33,295 bases of DNA from Burkholderiaceae bacterium (GTDB taxonomy: Bacteria > Pseudomonadota > Gammaproteobacteria > Burkholderiales > Burkholderiaceae_F): positions 1 to 33,295 of the forward strand of contig JACCZX010000113.1 in NCBI GenBank assembly GCA_013695705.1, given 5' to 3'. The position numbers and the translations under genes were made by a program. The notes below the pieces were generated by a model that ran no database searches, was not told the origin of the DNA, and was given only the letters and a program-made list of their open reading frames with translations. The number at the start of each line of letters is the position of its first letter. The first letter of the stretch is position 1. Below are positions 11,006 through 18,992 of this stretch, one piece after another.

Positions 11006-11479
11006 ATGACGATCACCCTAAAAGAAGTCACGCGCGAAACTTTGCGCACGATATGCAAACTCGATGCCGGCGATGGCGCGACGCAGGTGGCGCCGAACGC
11101 GGTGTCCATCGCCGAGGCGTCCTTCTACAACGAAGCGTGGTTCCGCGCGATCTACAACGATGAAACCCCCGTCGGTTTCGTGATGCTGTACGACCCAACA
11201 CTGGCGGAAAAACCGGAAGAGCCGCACTTCTTTCTATGGCGGCTGATGATTGACCAGACATATCAGCGCAAAGGCTTGGGCCGCACCGCCGTCAAGTTGC
11301 TGATCGACCACGTACGCGCCCGCCCCGGCGCCGAAAAACTGCTGGTGTCGCACATGAGCACGGTCGATGAGCTCGGACGCTTTTACGGCTCGCTAGGCTT
11401 CGTTTACACCGGCGCGGAAGACGACGGCGAAAAGGTGATGGCGCTCGAGCTGCAACCGCTAGCGCGTATGCAGCCGTAA
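11006..11479 (+). CDS. GNAT family N-acetyltransferase
   Basis: Acetyl-CoA binding motif LMIDQTYQRKGLGRTAVKLLIDHV and FYGSLGFVYTG; resembles spermine/spermidine acetyltransferase-like GNATs (inference). Confidence 0.85.
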   Translation: MTITLKEVTRETLRTICKLDAGDGATQVAPNAVSIAEASFYNEAWFRAIYNDETPVGFVMLYDPTLAEKPEEPHFFLWRLMIDQTYQRKGLGRTAVKLLIDHVRARPGAEKLLVSHMSTVDELGRFYGSLGFVYTGAEDDGEKVMALELQPLARMQP

Positions 11480-12061
11480 CATCGCGGCCTCGTAGTTGCC
11501 GTCCACCAGCAGATCGACAATCGCTTCGCCGCGCTCAATCGATTGATCGATCGCCGACTGCTCTTCCTTGCGCGGCGGATGCAGCACAAAATCACCGACG
11601 TCTTGCTCGATTTGTAGCGCGCGAGGATGACCGATGCCGATGCGCAGGCGCCAAAATTCCGGCGTCGACAGTCGCGCCTGAGTGTCTTTGAGGCCGTTGT
11701 GTCCGGCGGTGCCGCCGCCGAGCTTCAGCTTGACCACCCCCGGCTGCAAATCGAGTTCATCATGCGCGATCATGATTTGCGTTGGCAGGATTTTGTAGTA
11801 AAGCGCCAGCGCGACGACCGCCTGCCCCGACCGATTGACGTAAGTAGAGGGCTTCAGCAGCCACAGTTCGCTGCCGGCGACGCGAGCTCGTGCAACGTCA
11901 CCGTGGAATTTTCGTTCGCTTGAAAAGCGCGCGCCGCAACGCCGCGCGACGGAATCGACGTACCAGAAGCCGGCATTGTGCCGTGTCGATTCATATTCGG
12001 TACCCGTGTTACCGAGGCCGACGATCAGACGAATGCGGTTTACGTGTTGAACAGATTCCAT
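11459..12061 (-). CDS. pth: Peptidyl-tRNA hydrolase
   Basis: LIVGLGNTGTEYESTRHNAGFWYVD, KPSTYVNRSGQAV, HDELDLQPGVVKLKLGGGTAGHNGLKD. Confidence 0.96.
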   Translation of the reverse strand: MESVQHVNRIRLIVGLGNTGTEYESTRHNAGFWYVDSVARRCGARFSSERKFHGDVARARVAGSELWLLKPSTYVNRSGQAVVALALYYKILPTQIMIAHDELDLQPGVVKLKLGGGTAGHNGLKDTQARLSTPEFWRLRIGIGHPRALQIEQDVGDFVLHPPRKEEQSAIDQSIERGEAIVDLLVDGNYEAAMLRLHTR

Positions 12062-12063
12062 GC

Positions 12064-12098
12064 GAAAAAAAGCCCGCTGCAGTTAGTGGCAGCGGGCG
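12064..12098 (-). terminator. Rho-independent terminator between rplY and pth
   Basis: 9-bp perfect stem GCCCGCTGC/GCAGCGGGC (12072-12080 / 12089-12097), 8-nt loop, followed on the minus strand by a 7-T run. Confidence 0.85.
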
Positions 12099-12123
12099 TG
12101 ATTGTGCTGCAGCGTTTGGTCTC

Positions 12124-12840
12124 TTACTTCTTCTTGTCCTTGTCTGTCTTGTCGCCGCCTTTGCCGCCCTTGTCTGTCTTGCCGGCAGGTGGTGCACCCT
12201 CTGCCGCCGGCGCTTTTTGGGCACTCGCCGGTACGTCGGCCGCCGCCGGTGCTACTGCAACCACTTCCTCCACCACCTCTTCGCCGCGCACGGTCACTGC
12301 CACGACAACCGGGTTCTCCTTACCCTTCAACAGCGGTGCCACACCGTCAGGCATCTTGATGTCGCGCACGCGCACCGTGTCGTTGACACCCAACCCCGAC
12401 AAGTCGATCGCAATGTATTCGGGCAGATCCTTGGGCAGGCATGCGATCGCCACCTCCGACATTACGTGGCTGATTAGCACGCCGTCGGTTTTGGCCGCGG
12501 GAGAACTTTCCTGTCCCGAAAAATGCAATGGCACGCGCATGTGCAGCTTCTGATCCTCGGCGACACGCTGAAAATCGATATGCATCACCTGCAATTTGTA
12601 AGGGTGCATCTGGAACGCACGCAGCAACACCCGCTCGCTCGCGCCGTCGAGCTCCATGTCGAGGATCGACGCGTGAAACCGCTCTTTGCGCAGCGCGTGG
12701 TAAAGCGGGTTATGTTCGACTTCGATCGCCTGCGCATCGCCTTTTCCACCGTACAACACGCCGGGGACCTTGCCCGCGTGACGCAGACGGCGGCTCGCAC
12801 CCGTGCCCTGCGATTCTCGTTTATTTGCAACTACTTTCAT
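12124..12840 (-). CDS. rplY: 50S ribosomal protein L25/general stress protein Ctc
   Basis: MKVVANKRESQGTGASRRLRHAGKVPGVLYGG start; TL5/CTC domain; Lys/Gly/Asp-rich C-terminal tail. Confidence 0.95.
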   Translation of the reverse strand: MKVVANKRESQGTGASRRLRHAGKVPGVLYGGKGDAQAIEVEHNPLYHALRKERFHASILDMELDGASERVLLRAFQMHPYKLQVMHIDFQRVAEDQKLHMRVPLHFSGQESSPAAKTDGVLISHVMSEVAIACLPKDLPEYIAIDLSGLGVNDTVRVRDIKMPDGVAPLLKGKENPVVVAVTVRGEEVVEEVVAVAPAAADVPASAQKAPAAEGAPPAGKTDKGGKGGDKTDKDKKK

Positions 12841-12908
12841 TTGATGCTCCTGTTTAAGCAGCGGACCGCGACCAGCCATCGCTGCAGTTACTTCTCACAA
12901 CTTCCTCA

Positions 12909-13871
12909 TTACTCGATGAACAAACTGCTCACCGAGTCTTCGCGCGCAATGCGCGAGATCGTTTCACCCAAGAGTGCCGCACACGACAGCATTCGTATTT
13001 TCTTGCATCCGAGCGCCGCTTCTGTCAGCGGAATCGTATCGGTAACCACCAGTTCGTCGAGCACCGAGTTCGCGATGCGCTCGACCGCCGGGCCCGAAAG
13101 TACAGGGTGGGTAGCGTAGGCCATTACACGCTGCGCACCTGCATTACGCAAGGCTTGCGCAGCCTGGCACAGAGTGTTGGCGGTGTCGACCATGTCATCC
13201 ATGATGACGCAATTGCGGCCGTCGACTTCGCCGATGATGTTCATCACCTCGGCAACGTTGGCGCGCGGCCTCCGTTTGTCAATGATCGCCAGATCGGCTT
13301 CGGCTGTCTTGGCGATCGCGCGCGCCCGCACCACGCCGCCGATATCGGGCGATACAACGACGAGCTTGTCGAAATTGTGTTTCCACAGGTCGCCCAGCAG
13401 GATCGGTGCGGCGTAAATGTTGTCCACCGGGATATCGAAAAATCCCTGTATCTGATCGGCGTGCAGATCCATCACAAGCACACGGTTGACACCTACCACC
13501 TGCAGCATGTTAGCGACGACCTTGGCGCTGATAGCGACGCGCGCACTGCGCGGTCTGCGGTCTTGCCGCGCGTAACCAAAATACGGAATCGCCGCAGTAA
13601 TGCGCCCGGCTGATGCGCGCTTCAGCGCATCGGCCATGATCAACAGCTCCATTAAATTGTCATTGGTCGGTACGCACGTTGATTGCAGGACGAACACATC
13701 CTTACCGCGCACGTTCTCGAACAGCTCCACCATCACTTCGCCGTCCGAGAAGCGTGAAACCTGCGCTTTTCCCAGACGAATATTCAAATGTTGCGCGACC
13801 GCGCTCGCCAGGCGCGGATTTGCGTTGCCTGTGAACACCATCAGGTTGTCGGGAACAATTTGAACCATCAC
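12909..13871 (-). CDS. prs: Ribose-phosphate pyrophosphokinase
   Basis: [92 protein letters not shown]. Confidence 0.97.
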   Translation of the reverse strand: MMVQIVPDNLMVFTGNANPRLASAVAQHLNIRLGKAQVSRFSDGEVMVELFENVRGKDVFVLQSTCVPTNDNLMELLIMADALKRASAGRITAAIPYFGYARQDRRPRSARVAISAKVVANMLQVVGVNRVLVMDLHADQIQGFFDIPVDNIYAAPILLGDLWKHNFDKLVVVSPDIGGVVRARAIAKTAEADLAIIDKRRPRANVAEVMNIIGEVDGRNCVIMDDMVDTANTLCQAAQALRNAGAQRVMAYATHPVLSGPAVERIANSVLDELVVTDTIPLTEAALGCKKIRMLSCAALLGETISRIAREDSVSSLFIE

Positions 13872-13895
13872 TCTGGCGCCGGCGACTTTGAATTC

Positions 13896-13972
13896 TGGCT
13901 GGGGAGGAAGGATTCGAACCTTCGAATGCCGGAATCAAAATCCGGTGCCTTAACCAGCTTGGCGACTCCCCA
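13896..13972 (-). tRNA. tRNA-Gln (anticodon TTG), CCA encoded
   Basis: Acceptor TGGGGAG/CTCCCCA, anticodon stem CCGGA-TTTTGAT-TCCGG (TTG at 34-36), T-arm GAAGG-TTCGAAT-CCTTC, 3' G-CCA. Confidence 0.96.
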
Positions 13973-14019
13973 AAACTAATACTTTGCTCTGCAACCCCGC
14001 TACATCTGATGCATCACCA

Positions 14020-14886
14020 CTACCACACCGAAAGCGGATGCTCATTTAATCCACGTGCGGCCCAACATGACCAATGCGGCGACGTGCCTGCAATTGCCAG
14101 CTCCGCCTTTTCCTTATTCGGCGTCGCCGCAAATACCGCCGAACCCGAACCTGTCATGCGCGCTGCGCCGGAGCGCTGCAGATGCTCGATCGCTTCTTCG
14201 ATGGCGGGGTAGCGGCGCCGGGCGACGGGTTCCAGGTCGTTGACGCCTAACGAGAAGATTGCGCGGTCGCCAGCCGATTGCGCGGCTGTAAAGATGTGGG
14301 GCGCCATTTTCGTGGCTTTGGAATGCAGTGTCAAACTTGGATCGTTGAAGACGTCGCGCGTTGAAACGTGAACGCGCGGCCAAATTATGGCAAACCATGC
14401 GGGTGGCAGTTCAAAGGTAGTCAGCCGCTCGCCGATTCCTTCCGCGTAAGCGTTGTGTCCGTGCAGAAAAAATGGCACGTCAGCCCCGAGCGTAAGCCCG
14501 ATAGCGCTGAGTTCCGCGCGCGGCAGATGCAGATCCCACAGCCGGTTAAGCGCGATCAACGTGGTTGCTGCGTCCGACGAGCCGCCGCCCATGCCGCTGC
14601 CCGCCGGAATTCGCTTGGCGACGCCGATGGTGACGCCAAGCGTGGTGCCGGAAACCTGCTTCAGCGCGACCGCGGCGCGCACGGCCAGATCCGCGTCGGC
14701 GTTGCCGATCAGATCACCCACGCGCTCGATCGCACCATCGAGCCGACACTCGAAATCGAGCAAGTCTGCGAGATCGATCAACGCGTAGGCGGTTTGTAGC
14801 TCGTGATAGCCGTCGGCGCGACGGCCGGTCACGTGCAGGAACAAATTCAATTTGGCAGGAGCCGGCAGCGCGAGCAGTAACTGCAT
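14020..14886 (-). CDS. ispE: 4-(cytidine 5'-diphospho)-2-C-methyl-D-erythritol kinase
   Basis: PAPAKLNLFLHVTGRRADGYHELQT, KRIPAGSGMGGGSSDAATTLIALNRLW, RMTGSGSAVFA. Confidence 0.96.
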   Translation of the reverse strand: MQLLLALPAPAKLNLFLHVTGRRADGYHELQTAYALIDLADLLDFECRLDGAIERVGDLIGNADADLAVRAAVALKQVSGTTLGVTIGVAKRIPAGSGMGGGSSDAATTLIALNRLWDLHLPRAELSAIGLTLGADVPFFLHGHNAYAEGIGERLTTFELPPAWFAIIWPRVHVSTRDVFNDPSLTLHSKATKMAPHIFTAAQSAGDRAIFSLGVNDLEPVARRRYPAIEEAIEHLQRSGAARMTGSGSAVFAATPNKEKAELAIAGTSPHWSCWAARGLNEHPLSVW

Positions 14887-14903
14887 CGCTCCATTCTATG
14901 GGC

Positions 14904-15482
14904 TCAGGTACGCGCCGGTATCGTCCACAAATAAATGGTGCTGCGCCCGACCTCGCGCGTGGTTTCGGCTTTCCAGTCGCCCATGTGAAAGTCATGCGAC
15001 ACAAGCCGGGTGCCTGGTTTCAGTTCCTTCAACAGGCGCGGCCGCAGCTTCAAATTGACGCTCGGCAGCAGGTACATTGTGACCACGCTAGCGGGACTGA
15101 AGTCGAAATCGAACACATCGCCCACTTCGAACCGCGTCAGTTCCGTAACACGCGATCGGTTGGCGTTCTCTTTCGCCTCTTTGACTCGCTCAGGATTTAA
15201 ATCGACACCGACACCGCGGCAGCCAAAGCGGGATGCAGCGCGCACGACTATGCGGCCATCGCCGCAGCCTAGGTCATACACCGTATCGGATTTGCCCACT
15301 TTTGCCAGATCCAGCATCGCGTCGACCACCGCGATGGGAGTTGGCACGTACGGCACATCAAGCGGGCGCGCGATTTCGTCCAGTGCCTGTGCATTGACGG
15401 TGCCAGCGAATCCAGCGAGCGGCACAGCTCGCGTCAGCATCAGCGCAACAGAGCTGCGCAAGACCTCACGACGGGTTTTCAT
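14904..15482 (-). CDS. Class I SAM-dependent methyltransferase-like protein with N-terminal (Tat-like) signal peptide
   Basis: MKTRREVLRSSVALMLTRAVPLAGFAGTVNAQA resembles a Tat signal; then DTVYDLGCGDGRIVVRAASRFGCRGVGVDLNPERVKEA (SAM motif I). Start chosen at M15 of the ORF. Confidence 0.85.
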   Translation of the reverse strand: MKTRREVLRSSVALMLTRAVPLAGFAGTVNAQALDEIARPLDVPYVPTPIAVVDAMLDLAKVGKSDTVYDLGCGDGRIVVRAASRFGCRGVGVDLNPERVKEAKENANRSRVTELTRFEVGDVFDFDFSPASVVTMYLLPSVNLKLRPRLLKELKPGTRLVSHDFHMGDWKAETTREVGRSTIYLWTIPART

Positions 15483-15507
15483 CGGACCATCTCCAAGCAA
15501 TGTGGGA

Positions 15508-16095
15508 TCAGCCAGCGGGCTCATCGACTACCAGACGCAACGTTACCGCAGGTGCATTTGCGATTGCCGCTCGCTCTAGCACCAAGCGGCGGGGCCGCGC
15601 GATGTGTTCGAAATATTCCGGCAGACGAATCGTCCAGCCGTCTTGCTCGATCAGCACGACGCGCCCGCCGTCACGGTCGACGCGCGCGATGCGCTCGGGC
15701 GAGGGGCGGCCTTCGATCCAGTCGGCCAGTCCAGCTACCGGCAGCGGCCACCCGAGCAACTGCTCGGTGATTGCGTCGGCGTCGGGTCCACGCACTTCGT
15801 GCATCTGAGCACCGGTCGCGCGTGCGCCGCCCGGCTCGACCTCGACCCGGGCAACCGTGGTACCCAGCGGCGAACCAAGCTCCAGCACTTGTCGCCGCCC
15901 ACGAATCTCGAGGTTGAAGCGGCCGGAGACGTTTTCGCGCTGGGTGCCAGAGGTGGTAGTAACGGAAAAGCGGCCGGTGAACGCGCGGTCGGGAAGCGTT
16001 ACGCCTGGCGTAGCGCAGGCAGAGAGAATTGCAGAAACAAACGCGGCGAGCAAACATGCGCGCACGCGCTGCACCGACGACATCGACCGCATCAA
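15508..16095 (-). CDS. lolB: Outer-membrane lipoprotein insertion protein LolB
   Basis: Lipobox ILSACA, DRAFTGRFSVTTTSGTQRENVSGRFNLE, LELGSPLGTTVARVEVEP, LLGWPLPVAGLADWIEG. Confidence 0.9.
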   Translation of the reverse strand: MMRSMSSVQRVRACLLAAFVSAILSACATPGVTLPDRAFTGRFSVTTTSGTQRENVSGRFNLEIRGRRQVLELGSPLGTTVARVEVEPGGARATGAQMHEVRGPDADAITEQLLGWPLPVAGLADWIEGRPSPERIARVDRDGGRVVLIEQDGWTIRLPEYFEHIARPRRLVLERAAIANAPAVTLRLVVDEPAG

Positions 16096-16103
16096 CGAAT
16101 CAA

Positions 16104-17918
16104 CTACAGACCGATGCGCAGCCGCGTTACGGTTGACTTAAGCAACCCGTTACCCGGTTCCTTCGCGCGCACTTCGCGCAGCAATTTGCGCGCTCCATCT
16201 TGATTGCCGCTCGACCACAACACCTCGGCCAAATGAACCGCAACTTCGGCATCGGGACGAACATCGTAGGCGCGCTGCAAATGCTGCCGCGCCAGATTCA
16301 GATCGCCGAGCCGAAAATGCACCCACCCAAGGGAATCGAGGATGAACGCATCGTCAGGTGCGAGCTGCCGCGCTTTTTCAATCAGCTGCAGCGCTTCAGG
16401 AAGCCTCAAGTTGCGATCGGCCAGGCTGTAGCCGAGCGCGTTGTACGCATGCGCGTAATCAGGCTTTAGCTCAATGATCCGTCGCAGTTGCTTCTCCATC
16501 ACTGCGACTTGGTTGAGCCGCTCGGCCGCCATCGCAGTGTCGTACATCAGGGGCACGCTGTCGGGCGTGCTTGCGAGCGCATGGGTCAACAGTTTGTACG
16601 ACTCGTCATGCCGTTTGGCGTCACGCAACAGCTGCGCTTCGGCCAGAATCAACTGCGTTTTTTCATCCGCCGATTGAACGCTGACGGTGCGTAACAATTT
16701 GCGCGCGTCGTCGAGCCGCTGCATCTTGGAAAGCACAAAAGCCTCGCGTACGCGCGCCGTCAGAAATTCTTCGCCGCCGTCGATCTTGCGCAGCCATTCG
16801 AGCGCGGTCGGAAACTGCTTGTCATCCTCGGCAATTTGCGCGAGGTGCAGGTAGGCCGGCTCGGCCGGCCGCACCCGATCGCGCAGGGCTTCCGTTGTTG
16901 CGATCAACTCCAGATAGCGTTGCAGATAGGTGCGCGCATCGGCCGTTAGCTTGCCTTGCAGCGACAGGATCGCCAGTGAGTAAACGAGGTCGGCATTTTT
17001 CGGATCGGTGTCAAGCAGCGATTGAAATTGCGAGCGCGCCTGATCGAACTTGCCGTCGGCAATCAACAATCGTGCGTAGGCCAGGCGCGTATCAGCCACA
17101 GCCGGCTGGCGCGCTACGAATGCCTGCAACAGAGCGATCGCTGCAGGACGATCGCTCGCTTGCAGGTACTGGGCGGCTGCCAGTGCCGCTCGCGCCGAGT
17201 CCGGCGCGAGTGCATACGCAGCGCGCGCTTCCTCTGCGGCACGCGCCGTTAATCCGGCCGCTTGCGCGCCATTAGCCAGCACCAGCTTGACCTCGGCTGA
17301 TTGCGCATACGGCTGCGCCAGGCGCTCGATTAATCCAAACGCACCGGCGCGATCCTGCGTACGCGCCAGCGCACGCTGCATCCGCGCCAGTTCTTCGGTC
17401 GGGTTTGCCGCCGCCTGCAACTGTGTTCTGAACAACGTGTAAGCGTCGTCAAAGCGGCTGTTGCTGGCAAACAGCATTGCGAGTGTCTGCCCTGCTTCGT
17501 TCGAGCCCGGTGCGTATTCGTGCCAGAGTTGCGCCGCCTCAAGCCCTTGCGCGAAAGCGCGCCCCTGCAGCGCCAGTTCCGCCGCGCGCCGCGCCAGTCG
17601 GTAATCGCGCGTCTCACGCGCGAGCTTCATGTAGACGGTGAATGCCGCGCCCATCTCGCCGCGCTGTGCGGCGACCTCCGCCGCCATCAGTTGATAGAGC
17701 AGAGCACTCGATACATTCACATCCGGAATCGGGTCGGCGCGCGGTGTCGTTTCCGCTGACGCAGCCGAACTCGAAGGTTGTGCCGGCGCGGCAGTGCTGG
17801 CAGCGATGCTCGCCGGCGGTGCGGTGACCGGCTTTGCGTCGACGGAGGACGGCCGCGGCCCGCTGGCGCAACCAGTGAACACAAGCGCAACGGATATCAA
17901 GAGTAATAGACGAATCAT
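16104..17918 (-). CDS. Tetratricopeptide repeat lipoprotein
   Basis: MIRLLLLISVALVFTGCASG lipoprotein signal; multiple TPR-like repeats, e.g. AHAYNALGYSLADRNLRLPEALQLIEKARQLAPDDAFILDSLGWVHFRLGDLNLARQHLQRAYDVRPD. Confidence 0.93.
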   Translation of the reverse strand: MIRLLLLISVALVFTGCASGPRPSSVDAKPVTAPPASIAASTAAPAQPSSSAASAETTPRADPIPDVNVSSALLYQLMAAEVAAQRGEMGAAFTVYMKLARETRDYRLARRAAELALQGRAFAQGLEAAQLWHEYAPGSNEAGQTLAMLFASNSRFDDAYTLFRTQLQAAANPTEELARMQRALARTQDRAGAFGLIERLAQPYAQSAEVKLVLANGAQAAGLTARAAEEARAAYALAPDSARAALAAAQYLQASDRPAAIALLQAFVARQPAVADTRLAYARLLIADGKFDQARSQFQSLLDTDPKNADLVYSLAILSLQGKLTADARTYLQRYLELIATTEALRDRVRPAEPAYLHLAQIAEDDKQFPTALEWLRKIDGGEEFLTARVREAFVLSKMQRLDDARKLLRTVSVQSADEKTQLILAEAQLLRDAKRHDESYKLLTHALASTPDSVPLMYDTAMAAERLNQVAVMEKQLRRIIELKPDYAHAYNALGYSLADRNLRLPEALQLIEKARQLAPDDAFILDSLGWVHFRLGDLNLARQHLQRAYDVRPDAEVAVHLAEVLWSSGNQDGARKLLREVRAKEPGNGLLKSTVTRLRIGL

Positions 17919-18021
17919 GGATCGGGATCCCGGCGAGTTTGTATGCAACCGGCACGGGCGCATTGAGACGCGATGCGTGGCACAGTAACAGAATGATTTC
18001 GACTTTATTAACGCGATAAAA

Positions 18022-18855
18022 GTGCCCGAACTACCCGAAGTCGAGGTCACTCGCCGGGCGCTGGCGCCCTATGTCGAACAGCAAACGGTCGAGTCGGTGA
18101 CCGTGCGGGAAGCCCGATTTCGCTGGCCCGTTCCGCCGCAACTACCTGCGTTGGTGGCGGGCCAAACGGTCGACCGGCTGCGCCGGCGTGGCAAGTATCT
18201 ATTGTGGGAGTTTGCGCACGGAACGCTGATCTCGCACCTGGGCATGTCGGGTACGTGGCGCGTGTGGCCGCGCGCGCGCGCAGTGCCGGTGCCGGGAACG
18301 CACGATCACATTGACATCGTGTTCATGGAAACGTGCGTGCGGCTGACCGATCCCCGCCGCTTCGGTGCGCTGCTGTGGCACGACGCGCGCCTTGGCGACG
18401 TAAAGCTGCACCCGTTGCTCGCGGGGCTGGGCATCGAACCGTTCGATCCACGCTTTGACGGCGAATGGTTGTACCGGCGCACGCGAAATCGCGCGGCGTC
18501 GATCAAGCAGGTTTTACTGGCGGGCGATGTGGTGGTCGGTGTCGGAAACATTTACGCGTCCGAAAGCTTGTTTCGCGCGCGCATCAACCCCAAACGGTCA
18601 GCGCGCCGTATCGGCCTGGTGCGCTGTGCGACGCTGGCGCAAGCGGTGCGCGAAGTGCTGAGCGAGGCAATCGCCGTCGGTGGCAGCACGCTGCGTGATT
18701 TTGTCGGCGCCGAGGGTGAGAGCGGTTACTTCATGCTCGATGCGCGCGTGTACGACCGTGCCGGCCAGCCATGCCGCGTCTGCGCGACGCCGATTGTTCG
18801 AGTGTGGCAGGGACAGCGCGCGACGTACTACTGCTCCCAATGCCAGAGTCGCTAA
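18022..18855 (+). CDS. mutM: Formamidopyrimidine-DNA glycosylase
   Basis: (GTG)PELPEVEVTRRALAP N-terminus; VVGVGNIYASESLFRARINP; C-terminal zinc finger CRVCATPIVRVWQGQRATYYCSQCQ. Confidence 0.97.
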   Translation: MPELPEVEVTRRALAPYVEQQTVESVTVREARFRWPVPPQLPALVAGQTVDRLRRRGKYLLWEFAHGTLISHLGMSGTWRVWPRARAVPVPGTHDHIDIVFMETCVRLTDPRRFGALLWHDARLGDVKLHPLLAGLGIEPFDPRFDGEWLYRRTRNRAASIKQVLLAGDVVVGVGNIYASESLFRARINPKRSARRIGLVRCATLAQAVREVLSEAIAVGGSTLRDFVGAEGESGYFMLDARVYDRAGQPCRVCATPIVRVWQGQRATYYCSQCQSR

Positions 18856-18992
18856 GCAGGATCGCCCGAACTCACTGCAGAACCGGGCGCTGCTTGTGCG
18901 TTTGGGTGACTGTGCGCGATGGTGCCCTCGTGCTATAGATTCGGCTCCAAGTGCGCACTGTTTTTACGTCCCCGAATTTACGTCTTTGACCG

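Noticed and set aside
13788-13979. 63-aa ORF across prs start and the tRNA
   Set aside because: Translates through tRNA-Gln; artefact ([26 protein letters not shown] is a well-known tRNA mistranslation pattern).
15604-16203. 199-aa plus-strand ORF over lolB
   Set aside because: Antisense to lolB and to the TPR gene end; no protein-family features.
18266-18280. CG-alternating run in mutM (possible Z-DNA)
   Set aside because: Encodes ordinary Arg/Ala codons within a GC-rich gene; short and likely compositional.
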